From Scolanthus callimorphus (taxonomy: Eukaryota > Cnidaria > Anthozoa > Actiniaria > Edwardsiidae): DNA of 64,000 nt. Below the pieces are notes generated by a model. It worked only from the letters and a program-made list of their open reading frames with translations. It searched no databases and was not told where the DNA came from. The position numbers and the translations under genes were made by a program. Numbering within the stretch: position 1 is the stretch's first letter; each line of letters begins with the position of its first letter. Below are positions 46,077 through 57,927 of the stretch, in pieces. Where the stretch lies: assembly GCA_033964015.1 (NCBI GenBank), contig CM066918.1, positions 21,225,387 to 21,289,386 of the forward strand, written 5' to 3'.

Positions 46077-46725
46077 AGCCCACAAATGTAATAACTACCC
46101 ACTAATGTAATAAACCCACAAATGTAATAACAGGTTGCCCACAAATGTAATAAACCCACAAATGTAATAACAGGATTACCCACAAATGTAATAAACCCAC
46201 AATTGTAATAACAGGGTTATGTAATATACCCAAAAATTTAATGTACCCACAGTAGATGTTCCAATAGTATTATTCGTGTAAACTGGGGAGCTATGGCGTT
46301 GTAGAGCCCACAAATGTAATAAACCCACAAATGTAATAACAGGTTGCCCACAAATGTAATAAACTCTCAAATGTAATAACAGGTTGCCCACAAATGTAAT
46401 AAACCCACAAATGTAATAACAGGTTGCCCACAAATGTAATAAACCCACAAATGTAATAACAGGTTGCCCACAAATGTAATAAACCCACAAATGTAATAAC
46501 AGGTTGCCCACAAATGTAATAACCCACAAATGTAATAACAGGTTGCCCACAAATGTAATAAACCCTCAAATGTAATAACAGGTTGCCCACAAATGTTATA
46601 AACCCTCAAATGTAATAACAGGTTGCCCACAAATGTAATAAACCCACAAATGTAATAACAGGTTGCCCACAAATGTAATAAACCCACAAATGTAATAACG
46701 GGTTACCCACAAATGTAATACACCA
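46077..46725. repeat. Tandem array of CCCACAAATGTAATAA units
   Basis: About 30 copies of a 17-23 bp unit, alternating CCCACAAATGTAATAAA and CCCACAAATGTAATAACAGG TTG to give a 40-bp dimer. It is interrupted at about 46215-46300 by a diverged stretch. The same unit is present reversed at 47730-47780. Confidence 0.9.
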
Positions 46726-47780
46726 GAAATGAAATGTACCCACAGATAACACAGGGTTACTACCAACTTGGCAACAAGTCACTTTCTCGAGAAAGAAAAC
46801 TTTGTTTATGGAACATATTTGGATATTTGACTCAGCCCATCAATGGGGACTTTGCCCGAACTTATGGAAAGCCGTCTTGGCGGCATGGACAGGTGGGAAC
46901 TGTCGGATATATCTATATATAGTCATGTGGTATGCATCGATGTCTTCACAGGAAACCCAATCATAGACAGCCGACTTCTTACTGTATGGTTTATTCTTCT
47001 AACAAATGTATCCCTTTTGAGGGATAAAATGCAACAATTGGAGTCCAAACCGAACGCGGTGGCGCTGTGCTGGATGTGGAGTGTGAAGTATGTGCAGACG
47101 GACTGTGATTGGCTGTGTACACGGGTCAACACGCAAATGCGCATGCGTAAATAAGAGCCGCCGATGTTTTCGCATACTGCTGAACGTTCTATTTCGGCTT
47201 GGATGGGTTGCTTTCTCATGCGACGTTCAATGATACGTATGAGGCTCCACTCTGCGCCATCGGCGCGGGGAGTTTCGATATCTACGAGGCATGACGTCAT
47301 CGATAACGTAACGGATAATTCTACTGGAATATTGAACTCGCTCTCTAGGACACCTTTCGCAAAAAATATCTCCACCAATAGCTCGAACGCCATAGCTCTC
47401 CAGTTAACACGAATAATACTACTGGAAAAAGTGGGCTTGAAGTGGGCGGAATATGCAGCCAGTGAGCTCGCCCTCTGAAACAACTTCCACAACAAATATC
47501 TCCCACCAATTGCCCGAACGCCACAGCTCCAGTGAGCACGGATAATACTACTGGAACTAGTGGCGGAATATACAGCCAGTGTGCTCCCCTCTGGAGCAGC
47601 TGTTACGTGGTATAGTATGTTTAAATAAACAAGTTCGAGTCCAAACAAGGTTTTCTTCCTCGAGAAAGCGATTTGTTGCCAAGTTGGTAGAAACCTTCTG
47701 TTATTTGTTGGTATATTACACTTTTGGGTGTATTACATTTGTGGGTAACCCGTTATTACAATTGTTGGTTTATTACATTT
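46077..47780. mobile_element. TIR element with CCCACAAATGTAATAA ends
   Basis: 46692-46803 and 47644-47759 are inverted copies of each other over about 110 bases, sharing GTAATAACGGGTTACCCACA, CCAACTTGGCAACAA and CTTTCTCGAG. Outside the right copy only about one more array unit remains, whereas the left side carries the whole tandem array. Between the arms is about 840 bp. Its minus-strand frame (46923-47648) has no recognised domain, opens on TTG rather than ATG, and contains an internal direct duplication of about 120 bp (47355-47470 against 47485-47600). A target duplication could not be located. Confidence 0.6.
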
Positions 47781-47849
47781 CACAGTTCACTCAAGACTAC
47801 GTACATTGTCTCTTATTAATGCTAGCGCGTGCGTTTGCTATCTGAATAC

Positions 47850-47962
47850 TTAGCACTGTTTACAGCTTTTTCGACAGTCCTTCAGCATATAATCCGGTTT
47901 CTTCTGACACTCCCCAGTACTGGCCCAGTATTGGCAGTTCTTGGCGATGTCTGTGCAGATGT
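47850..47962 (-). CDS. ShK domain exon 2 (terminal) of the astacin gene
   Basis: Acceptor GATCCAG, then a frame reading DICTDIAKNCQYWASTGEC and ending CRKSCKQC before TAA at 47850. It has all six cysteines of the ShKT fold (C-x6-C-x8-C type spacing, then CxxxCxxC). ShK modules block potassium channels in sea anemone toxins, but in proteases they act mainly as extracellular modules. It enters in phase 1, matching the previous exon. Confidence 0.9.
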
Positions 47963-50900
47963 CTGGATCGATAAAGGGAAAGGGTTACGCCTCCAATAAG
48001 CATGGATGCACATACAATAAGACGCAGTTCTTCTTCAGTTCTTCTTAAGAAGAGGACTCAGTTTGTGAGGGTAACGAGTTGGGGAGTTCTGGGAAACTAA
48101 TTTGGGAACCAAGATTCATGCTAAAATATTCCGAACGGTACAAATTATTGAAAATGTGGGAAAATATTGTTGTTGCTGCTCCTCCTTGTGTACTATCCCC
48201 CGAAAATCGGAGGAGGCGTTAATTGGCGATCTAAGTTTTGTTGTCAGTATGGTTCTCAGTTCTGTTGTCAGTATGGTTCTCAGTTTGGTATCTTATATGG
48301 CTCTCAGTTCTGTTGTCAGTATGGTTCTCAGTTCTGTTGTCAGATGGTTCTCAGTTTTGTTGTCAGTATCAGTGGGTTCCCAGTTTTGTTGTCAGTGTGG
48401 TTCTCCGTTTTGTTGTCAGCGTGGTTTTCAGTTTTTGTTGTCAGTGGTCTCATTTCTCAGTCTCAGTAGTTTCGTCAGTGCCGTTGCGAAAATGGTTCTT
48501 AGGAGCAAAGATATCTAACAGACTAATTCTTACCACCACATTTGCCGCAACTTTTCTTACACTCCTTGAGCATGTAGTCGGCATTCTTATGACACTCGCC
48601 TATCCCAGCCCAGTACGCGCAGTTCTTATGAGTGTCTCTGCAGCTTCCTACAACATATAAACAACTCGTGTCATCCCAGTCACTGATTAGAGTTCATGCA
48701 AATGACAGCTCTAAAGGCGTCGAGAGGGAGGTAAAGAACGATTCTGACCTGACGGCAAGGAGATGAAACGCAAACGGGGATTCATGCAAAGTGCCTCGTG
48801 GATCGCTCGTGAATGAGGATATCATGTTCTTATTATCTTCATTTAACTCGATTTTACTAAAAACGTCCTCCAACATTATAGGAACAGATTTTTGACATTT
48901 GACATTGATAACCCCCGGGAGGGGGCGGCGATGATCGTCGGAAATTTTCAGTTTCACCCCTAAAAGATACCAAACAATGACGGGCCATGGCGTGGCTCAA
49001 ATGATTCTTACCCTAAAAGATACCCTAAAAGATGAGGCCTTATGTGCAAAGTAGGAGCGAAGGAGACAGGTAACTGGTAAAAGATACCCAACAAGAAATT
49101 TCCGTGATTGTTTGTAATTTATCGTCTTCTCATCGAGTAATCTCTCTTTCTTACACGGTTTTTAGAAGCACCATCATGACAAAAAAAAAAACAATCTGGA
49201 CACATATTTCGGCCCTAAAAGACACCAAACTCCCTAATTTTATTGAAGGGGCCATGAGAGGGTCAATTCATGAAAACATTATTGCAGGCCAAAATCCACT
49301 AAACATCTTTACATTATGTATGTGTCTTTACATTACTGCCACTGCATGACTGAGGATCCCCAAAAAATCAGCTACTAATCTCCCCTCTCAAAAGTCAAAT
49401 GGTCAGCCCCTTAACATTGCTACATAATCAACAAACCGCCAGAACTGCCACCACCTCCTGTCGCGCTACACTTATACAGCAAGTTCATCTGTGCTATGTC
49501 GGTTTTGCTAAGGTAATCACGTTGGCCAATTGTTATCTAAAGGGGAAAGAACAAATAGTAGTGAATAATGGGCGTGGTCATTTGCCAACAATTAATGTTA
49601 ATTTAGGGAAGCGGTCAAAACATCTGTACTCGACCGGGACCCGATTTTATCGCGGGAGGTGGTAGGTCCCGGGCTGTACCTACCCACCCGTTTTTTTCAA
49701 TGCCCATTTTCTCCATGCTCAAGTAAAGGGTGTTGGATTTTATTGCATGGATGCGTTGCTCTCGCTATGAAGAAGACGGTGCTGGGCTAATCTTTTGTGT
49801 TCATTTATTATTTTACGAGGTATTCGCAGTTAAAAATGGCAATTTTTTCCTAAAAGAAGGTTGGTTGCGGCATACACCACCCCATGGGGTCCCATTCTAG
49901 TACAGATGTTTTGACCACTTCCCTTATATGTGTACGTGTCGTCCTCTCGAGAAAAATAAAAGAAAAAGAAATTGTAATATACATAAGCCCCCTAGAAGAG
50001 CCGTGTGCTCTTGGGGCAAACGTAATAAAATATCGTTTAAAAAAAAGGATTGGTCACTTTATAACGTGTGTGCAAGACTACGCCCAAATTAGTTCTATAT
50101 TTCTTTTAGTTCTTCTCGGAGCAGCGGTGCTCAGTAGAAGTTGAACAATTTAAAAATAAGCTGAAAGCAGTGTGGCTAAACGATCGCATTTGTGAAGATA
50201 TTTATCATTTTACAGAACGTAAACCATGATTTTGCGGATCTTTTCCACGAATGTTGCAGAGCTCGGTTCAATGCCGGTGGAAATGAATCAACATGATTCA
50301 ACATTTGCCGAAGTTACGTCTTATTCAGTGATTTAGACAACTTTAAACATTAAACATGTATTGAAAAATATTTATCAAGTTTCCTCAGGTTGTCTCAACG
50401 CTTCCTCATAAAGATCATAAAGAAACGTTGAACAAAATATTCACAAAATGTTGAATGGAATCGTTTGGCCCATTTCAATCGCATTTCATGGCCAGCTGAG
50501 TACATCCCTCTCCACGGACCGTGCATTAGGAAAATCGGCTTTTCCATTTTATGTAGGTTTCTGAAAGACATTTCCGACTCGTCTATATAAATCGGGAGCG
50601 GTATAAAAGATATAAGTCAGAGGGCTCTCATTGAAAATCGTACCCCTTGCTGCTTGGGTTGTATTGTGGCGTATCTATTGGTACTGAAGGCAGTCGAATC
50701 ATAGTGCATGATGCTGCTATAATCATAAGGAGTTCCTAGAGAGTCGATCGTGGAGCGAGGATACTTGTCGAAGTTGTATCGAGCATCTGCAATGATATAA
50801 TAGTGCGCAGAAATAAGGGAAATATGGAGAAGAGATGTGTCGATTTGGCATAGACGGAGAACTATCATTGCGTTCTATGACTGATATGGGATGGGGAGAA

Positions 50901-53655
50901 TGTTTGGATTAGGTAAAGAAAAGGGACAATAAACAGGTCATGATTCAGGACAACCAGTGCCGTTGTTATACTATGAATATATTGCTTAATGGGATGAATA
51001 GGACGAAGGATATCCTCAATCATACTGATTGAGGGAAGGGGTGGGTTAGTTTGTAAAGGAAGCCGCGAGAGTCCCTACTGCTTAACTTACATTCAGCCAC
51101 ATTGTTGAGGTAGATATACACATAATCATCTCTATCAGGACGGGACTGCTCATGGTAAAACCCGAGTGCATGACCTGTGGTAAAGACACAAGAAACAAAG
51201 ACAGCGGATCTTACTCGGTATTCATTTATTTAGTAACAACTCTTTCAGTACCATTCTCATAATATCAACTGCAGATCTCTTCAGATCTCGCATCTGCTAT
51301 CCTCTTGTTACATAACATTGTATGCAAAGGCATCTGCTGTTCTTCATTGACAAGGATATCATGACCTCGAAGAGCTCGGCCTACAACAGACCGTTAGTCA
51401 AGAAGCACATGACCGAAGCCAGAAGTTGCCAAGACGACTTAACAGATAAATACTGCGAAAGCGTAGCGTTCCCATAAAAACAGAAACGGCTTTCAAATGT
51501 GACCATATGGCAGACGTTAATTATTATTGTAGAGCCACAGGTGTAGCTGTCACAAAAAATCGCCCCCCCTTCTCCTCTCCCCCCCCCCCCCCTCCCCTGT
51601 TGAAGACGCTAGTTTCAGCTACACACCCTAGGAGTTTTAAGGCATTTAAGCTGTCCCTACCCTCTTGGAATTCTAGTGGATTTCTTCGTGGCGGCCTTGG
51701 AAATTATGTTGACCCACCCTGGAATTCCATGTTGTTAGAACACCACTACCCCTGTAATTTCAGTCCTGTAGCTGTGAGTATCCACCCTGGAATTTCAGAT
51801 TGCTCTAAGACCTCCCCTGGAGGTGTCTGCTTTACAGATAGCTAGAAGACGAGCATGGTGACCTTCTCCATATACAATTTTGACTGTGCAAGGATTTCTT
51901 ACCGATTTCATGGGCCACTATCCCGGGATACCAACAACCTGAGGCCAGGCTGATGTGCTGACGTCTATTCTTCGACCCCCACCTCGGACGAGCAGCTGTA
52001 TATGGCGGGGAAGCAAAATACACGATGACGGAAAATATTGCTCATGAGATTTCATAATTAGAACATAATTCCAAAGGGGTCCTCTATGGTTGGACAATAA
52101 AACAATACCCAACACCTCAGCATAAACAACGAGGATGACAGAGACAAAATAACTCCTTTGTAGAACGAATATGCTAGAGACAAAAGAACTACTTTGTAAA
52201 ACGAGGACAATAGAGAAAAAAGAACTTCTTTGTAGAACGAGGATCAGAAGACAAAAAAACTCTTGTTATACGGAGATAAGCTGAGCTAATAGAGACAATA
52301 GAAACTCTACTTCCTCACTGTTGCGGAGGCCTGAGCCACTTCCATACTCTCACCCTTTGCCGATGTGAAAGGTGGCATAGGCGTATTCGTTGGTTCGTTT
52401 TTTGAATCGGATGCAAGTGTTGTCTGTCCACATTTTCATCCCAGCCTGTAATGCCGTCATAGCTTGACTGTAGGTCTCTGTAAGAAACACGGGAAAGAAC
52501 CATTTTAACTACTCGCGTGTTTGTCACCGCAGAGCACGATTTTCATGCAATTTTCCGTTCTACTAGGAGAATGGGTCATAAGCTGGAGGTCATTAAGAAA
52601 CATATCTGGGTAGGTTGACAGAACAATATATTGTGTGGCACAGAATCTCTATTCGGGCCATCCTTTTTGGTATTGATTCCAGTAGATCTCGCCTCATGGT
52701 TTTTGTCAAAACGAAAGTTCAGGTCCAGCGAGAAAGACCCGAATCTTCGCAGTTTTTGGAAGCAAAAACAAGATTAAATCAACGTACAAGTCAAACCCAG
52801 TTAACATTTGACATAAGGCAAGATTTTCTGAGGAAATGGAAACGTTTTTGTGCTCAATTGAAATATTTCTAAAATCTGTTTGGAACGCTTGGAGATGAGA
52901 CAAATCGTTCTGATAAGCTAATTTGAAAGCAAGAAATGAGCTGGTTCCAATTAGACGTCAGGTACATGCGAACGCAAAAAGCAAATTTGTCAAGGCTTTC
53001 ATTCCATCATCCTAAGCCTGCATTAACTTTATCGGCGAAGTGCGGGTGGAACACAGGCTCCCCTGGAGTTTCTTACGAAGAGTAGGATCAACATCGTAGA
53101 CGAGGACACCGCCAGGCCAAAACCCTGATCGAATGGAGCCACGGCTTGTTGACTTGTCCACATCCAGTCCGAGCTTGGCTGCCATTCTTTGGTCGTCCGT
53201 GATTATCATGTCTCCCTCAAACAAGTTGGCGTCCTTTATTCCAAGATTTTCTTTTGAAGAAAACATGGATACGTTGGTATTAATAAAGTCATAGTTATCA
53301 GTGGGGAATGTCGGGTGAGGACCTCGACGATCAATCAATGGTTCGTTTCTCTAGATTTTAAATATATTAGTAAGAATAATTCATCCGTTTCTTCCAGTGG
53401 CCTTTGTTCTGAACAGACAGCACCTCAGTTCTGTGAAAGACCTATGTTTTTGTCGGAAGCAGAGATGTAAACCTGTGGCCTAGGTACCGGTAGCTGCAAA
53501 AGCAAAGGTACTTAAAGAGTTACAATGGCTCCATTTTTAATCTTCAGAGGTCTGGCATGACAAGCACAAGCTTGCCCACATTCAGAAAACTTACCGTCTG
53601 GGTTTCGAGCAAATGAAACTGCCGCAATCAAAAGAAGCGATATCAGTGCCTTCAT
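47850..53655 (-). CDS. Astacin-like metalloprotease with two ShK domains, nine exons, with breaks
   Basis: Secreted zinc endopeptidase of the M12A family; the cnidarian relatives with ShK tails are found in nematocysts and venom as well as in development. Exons (minus): 53655-53595 signal peptide (MKALISLLLIAAVSFA); 53350-53077 propeptide with the FEGD aspartate switch; 52477-52354 (TCIRFKKRTNE); 51995-51903 ending HEIG; 51174-51091 starting HALGFYHEQSRPDRD, giving the three zinc histidines and glutamate across the junction; 50786 to about 50620 with Met-turn SIMHY; 49507 to 49437 or 49455 (DIAQMNLLYKC); 48647-48534 and 47962-47850, each one ShK domain. Splice phases agree for exons 2-3, 4-5, 5-6 and 7-9. 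Breaks: exon 4 changes frame inside a run of five G on the coding strand; exon 1 (phase 1) does not join exon 2 in phase; exon 6 has no GT donor that keeps phase with exon 7. Either a decaying gene or sequence errors. Confidence 0.85.
48235..48470. repeat. 24-bp tandem repeat in an astacin intron
   Basis: About nine copies of CAGTTCTGTTGTCAGTATGG TTCT with small variants. It lies between the two ShK exons. Confidence 0.85.
48534..48647 (-). CDS. ShK domain exon 1 of the astacin gene
   Basis: A 114-base exon between acceptor TTGTAG and donor GTAAGA, phase 1 at both ends, encoding SCRDTHKNCAYWAGIGEC, then ADYMLKECKKSCGKCGG. Six cysteines in ShKT order, 60-70% like the second domain. The symmetric phase makes such exons easy to duplicate. 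Confidence 0.9.
51579..51815. repeat. Dispersed repeat, CCACCCTGGAATT family, copy 2, with a C run
   Basis: Opens with a run of 14 C (51579-51592) and continues with CCCTACCCTCTTGGAATTCT, CCTTGGAAATTATGTTGACC, CACCCTGGAATT, collinear with 22555-22740. It sits in an astacin intron. Confidence 0.6.
52128..52300. repeat. About 47-bp imperfect tandem repeat in an astacin intron
   Basis: About four units with AGAGACAAAAGAACTACTTT and GTAGAACGAGGA. No coding significance. Confidence 0.7.
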
Positions 53656-54169
53656 GGTGAATTGAGTATACTGCAATCCCTTGAGAATGTGAGAAGGGAA
53701 GTCCAGCACAGGCATATTATATCGTGTGGTCCTCAAGATCACATGGTTCACCTGCACAGCTTGTGTTAGTGCAGGGACGCACCGTCAACATCGTGATATT
53801 AAACTGCACAACAGCTCACGACATAGAGCTATTGATGGGTAAACTACGACTACAGGTGTTAAAGCAACTACGACGGCTTAGCTGGTATCAGTGGTGTCTT
53901 AGCAAATACGCTGTTAGGTTTAATATGGGTGCAAATATGGGACACTGACTAATCTTCGAGGCTGTTCATTCCTTGTTTGTGTTTAAAATTTATATATTAT
54001 GCCACTGCAGGTGCGGCCATGTTTACGTAGGGAGTACTTTGTAAAACTAAAATAAAGCTGAATTTGCTAGATATGACTCGTGGATTTTGATTAAATTTAC
54101 TTTTCACATTCGATCACATCCTAAATCTGTTTAGGTAAATATGCAGGAATAAGAGCAATATAATAATAA
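53656..54169. other. Upstream flank of the astacin gene, nothing recognised
   Basis: The presumed promoter lies here. No TATA box was firmly placed. A small plus-strand frame at 53724-53948 has no features. Confidence 0.35.
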
Positions 54170-55065
54170 TAATATAATAATAATAATAATAAAACAAAAT
54201 TTCTAAAGCGCCATTCCTGAAGCTCAATGGCGCTTTACAATTATCTGAAGTAACTAAAACGAAGAAAATAACGAAACAAATTCACAGTTCAAATATTAAA
54301 ACGATCTAAAAACATCATAAAAAAGATATAATAATGAAATAACTTTAAAATGACTAAAATAAAATAAAAAAACTAATAAAAATGATGAATAAAAACTAAA
54401 AACTAATCATATACCTGTTTAAAAGGTTGTTTCTAGGTTATTCTTAAAAACAGGCAATGTGCTGCTCTGGAATACTGTCTGGAAGATCGTTCCAGAGTTT
54501 AGGTGCAGCACACGAGAACGCCCTGTGTCCATAAGTGATAAGTTTTGATCGAGGTTGCTTCAACAAATGTTTGGAAGCAGACCTCAAGCTCCTGGTGGGT
54601 ATATATGGCTGTAGCATATTGGTGATATAACTGGGTGCTAAGCCATTCAGCGCCTTGTAAGTTAATAGGAGGAGTTTGAAATTAATGCGCTGGGACACAG
54701 GAAGCCAGTGAAGCTGCCTTAACACAGGTGTAATGTGGTCGCACTTTCTAGTACGAGTTAGTAGACGCGCCGCAGCATTTTGGACATTTGAAGTCGAACA
54801 ATTTGGAATTTTGGCAGTCCATATAGCAATGAGTTGCAGTTGTCCAATTTTGAAGTTATGAATGCATGTATTAAAGTTTCTGTGTGAGATACAGATAGAC
54901 AGTCACGGATTCTGCTTATGTTCCTGAGATGGAAAAAAACATGCCTTGCAGATACTGGTTACTTGTGTTGCCAAGGACATGTGCTTGTCAAAAATCACTC
55001 CAATGTTCCTTGCAAATGGAGTCGGCCGGATCTTTTCACCAGAAACATCAACAGCAATCCCGTTG
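54170..55065 (-). mobile_element. LINE 3' fragment (CR1/jockey-like reverse transcriptase end)
   Basis: Read on the minus strand, three frame-shifted blocks are collinear with the C-terminal part of CR1/jockey-type LINE RT. They are ARNIGVIFDKHMSL (about 55015), HLRNISRIR then LIHAFITSKLDNCNSLLYG (about 54930-54800), and LRQLHWLPVSQRINFKLLLL followed by TYKALNGLAPSYI and AFSCAAPKLWNDLP (54725-54444). The 3' end has GCGCTTTA-type sequence and an ATT/TAA microsatellite at 54165-54195. It is 5' truncated and inactive. Confidence 0.85.
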
Positions 55066-55711
55066 GCCTAGCTTGTATCATGTGGAAGCCATTTAAAGAT
55101 AACAAAACAAGGTTGAATATTGGAATTGCAAACTCGGATATGCTAAGGATTAGTTTGTACTCTTCCAAGATTGCTTATGACATCACGGCAAACGACGAGA
55201 GCCCCTGCAAAAATGCATTTATAAGGTGATTCACCCAAAGTTGCAAATGTAACCCCGGGGTCATATCTTTTATACCTTTAACTCTATTCTTATAACTCTT
55301 TTGTAATACTTTTTCAATGTTGCATCTAAGTAAAACAACGATCTTTCTAATATTAATTTTGGATGCCACAATCAATATTTTTGTGAACCATTTAAAATTA
55401 CATATTTTCACGGCTAAAATGTATGCATCCAAACCGCAAAGGCGCATGTCTGCTGAGAAATATATGAGAGCAAATCGCTACCTTACCAGTAGCTGTTTAA
55501 ACTGCACGTTTTTCGTGACGGTTCCTCCCATTTGACCCCCTTCCGTGCGGTACATCGACGGCCCCCATCTATTTTCAAAGAGATATGTAAGAGCGCTAAT
55601 GATGGGTAATAACATCTAGGGAAAGCGAGAGCAACATTTTGTAACAGGTACCATAGACACATGAAATGCCCCGGTATATGTTAGCATAATTTTATTAGGA
55701 CAAGTAGCACT
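55066..55711. other. Intergenic, nothing recognised
   Basis: Overlapping small frames at 55175-55535 on both strands have no domain features. It includes the 3' flank of the Ly6-type gene. Confidence 0.35.
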
Positions 55712-55977
55712 TCACATATTGCAATGATCAGTTGGGCAGCATTGTCGCCGGCAAAACGCTTTTCTCAGTCTACACTCTTCGGGTGGTGAAGCGAAGCATT
55801 CGGAGCGCTTTCGGCATCCTTTGCCGTACACCTTGAAGTCGAACTTGGGGATGACAACATAGCCCGAGAAGCACCGATCTTGATCATGCCGGCACGTCAT
55901 GGGCCTTTGTTTCTCTTCGCAGTCGGCAATGGAATACTGGCTACCGCATGTGTAACATTCCAGCGCGCTCGTGAAAA
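55712..55977 (-). CDS. Ly6/uPAR (three-finger) domain protein, last exon
   Basis: Secreted or GPI-anchored cysteine-rich protein. After acceptor CTTTCAG at 55978-55980 the exon reads ALECYTCGSQYSIADC, CRHDQDRCFSGYVV, YGKGCRKRSEC and ends CCPTDHCNM, stop 55714-55712. LECYTC at the start and CC-x4-C-N at the end are the Ly6/uPAR hallmarks. Twelve cysteines are visible, two more than the usual ten. There is no hydrophobic tail after CN, so a secreted form is more likely than GPI-anchored. The exon opens with two bases completing a codon, so an upstream exon with the signal peptide must exist; I could not find it. Cnidarian three-finger proteins range from receptors' partners to venom peptides, so the role is open. 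Confidence 0.8.
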
Positions 55978-56098
55978 CTGAAAGATTAACAAATCGTACA
56001 TTAGACCGTTTAGATCGTAACGGAAAACATCGACATCCACTCAATAACCAATCGAGATAGCCAAGAGCAGGTTTCGTATAACTGTGAAAATTCACGGT

Positions 56099-56172
56099 AC
56101 GCCACGAACACGGGACGTTCACGCCACGAACACGGGACGTTCACGTCATGAACACGGGACGTTCACGTCACA
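56099..56172. repeat. 22-bp tandem repeat, 3.3 copies
   Basis: Three copies of ACGCCACGAACACGGGACGT TC, the last with a T substitution. It lies just upstream of the Ly6-type exon on that gene's strand. Confidence 0.9.
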
Positions 56173-57721
56173 CGCTTGCTCATGAACATTCAGCCAATCA
56201 GATCGCGCGAAATTACTGACCAACCATTCAAAATGCTTTGACACCGCACGGCACAATACCGTAGCAGCACGGAAACAGCTGGGAACGCGCGGTAACTTAT
56301 TCACAGTTATATACGAAATCTGCTGTAGAAATGTATGGATAAATGGCCTGAGATTCTTGAAGGATCGAAAGGGGAGGTGCTCGTCGAACCAGCTCGCAAG
56401 CTCAGCGAGGCCGAAACACGATACATGATTAATGACGCATGGTTTCGCGAAGAAACGTTAATTGAAAAACTAGGTGTTTATTTTCAAGGCCTTATGCGCA
56501 ACAGATCGCGAAGAGGATAGGTGTTATTTTCAAGGATCGTAATGACAGCGATTTCGTGTTATAATGCTTGAAGTAGCGTATACGCGTACTTATATACTCC
56601 CCTCTTGAGGTGGAATAATCTATTAGTATCATTTTGTCATCTGCGCTTATCGTGCAATAGGAAATGCATTTGTGATTAAAGAATTCGCGAGCATAATTTC
56701 ATTCTTTCTAAAATACTGTTATCAGTTCTGATATAGGAAGTTGACATCTTTTAAATTTGACCAAGGGGTCTATTAAAGGTAGAGAAAATGTCTCAAAGAT
56801 TTCAATTTCCACAGAGGAGTAAACACTGAAACCTCAGGAGATAGCGGTGTGGTAGACACAACTACGAACCATCGAGCCATAAGGCCCCCGCGGTGACATA
56901 TTCTAGTCAGTTCGACGTGGGGGCACTTTTGTCTAAGAAAAAAATCACAGTCATTTCTTATCCAGTAATGCATATTCTATGTTAGACAGGAAACACTGTA
57001 TAGCCGCTTGGTTTGACATGATCGTTTCTATAACTTTCAAGCCAGGAACTGGCCCAGGCTTTCAATAAAGGAGATGTCATATCCCATCAAAGTTTAGGAG
57101 CCACTTGGCTTGTTGCAAAGAATGCAATCAGATGTGTAGTGAAAACAAAATGGATTAGTTTCAAAATTATAAGAGGACTTCCGCGGGAATTATTCTGGCC
57201 TTCTAGTGCTGTATTCCTATTTTTTAGAGTTTCAAAAACAAACGTAATCCAGGAAAGTAGTGTATTAATATATTTGTCCTGTGACATCTACATTGCCAGA
57301 ATATTGGAATATCGTATGGATAAATAAACCGGAACATCTTATACTGTCTTTCCACAAACACCCGGATATTCAAGTGGTATTTGGGATTATACTTTTATAC
57401 TTGTTTGACATCCACTAGTATATACTCAGAAACATTAACGTCATATCTGAGAATTTATAGAACCTTTCCAAGAATTAAGAGGATTGGTCATTAATATATT
57501 TTGCAGCCCTTTTCGTGATGAGAGTTTGTTCAGAACAGGAAGCTATTCCGAATTTGTCAAGGTAAATAGAGACCTGTTCAAATAATAGCACCAGAGGTGA
57601 TTTTAAAATGAAAGCTTCTGCAGCCCACAGAGCAGGTGCAATCTGATCTTTTTGGGAAAATGGCACGAATTCAAATCCATATTTGACATTTCAACGAGAA
57701 AGTCGAATGATAACACATCAC
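56173..57721. other. 1.5 kb with no recognised gene
   Basis: May contain the missing first exon of the Ly6-type gene on the minus strand, but no signal-peptide-like frame with a good donor was found. A 61-codon plus frame from ATG 56335 has no recognised content. Confidence 0.35.
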
Positions 57722-57723
57722 TA

Positions 57724-57922
57724 GCCGAATTCACACTAGAGACGAGCTTCCCGTCTAAGACGAGTTTCTCGTCTTGAATGTGGTCCCCTCTTCTTCTGTG
57801 ATCACGCGAAAAAAACGTTTTTGATGGAAAAAGTTGGCGATAATAAGCCGACTAGTTTCCGGCTAGAATTCACTAGAAACTCGTCTCAGACGGGAAAATG
57901 GCGTCTCTAGTGTGAATTCGGC
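57724..57922. mobile_element. TA-flanked MITE, about 200 bp
   Basis: Left end GCCGAATTCACACTAGAGAC, right end the reverse of the same, with TA on both sides (57722-57723 and 57923-57924). GACGAG/CTCGTC repeats lie inside. It fits a mariner-type non-autonomous element. Confidence 0.7.
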
Positions 57923-57927
57923 TATTA

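Noticed and set aside
46176..46687. Three overlapping 99-124 codon minus frames rich in Tyr, Cys, Gly
   Set aside because: Translation of the CCCACAAATGTAATAA tandem array.
46923..47648. 241-codon minus-strand gene
   Set aside because: The frame opens at TTG, spans a duplicated 120-bp block, and has no recognisable domain; the first ATG is far inside. Treated as transposon interior.
48102..48660. 138- and 140-codon plus-strand frames
   Set aside because: They run through the 24-bp intronic repeat and antisense to the ShK exon, whose minus-strand splice sites and cysteine pattern are clear.
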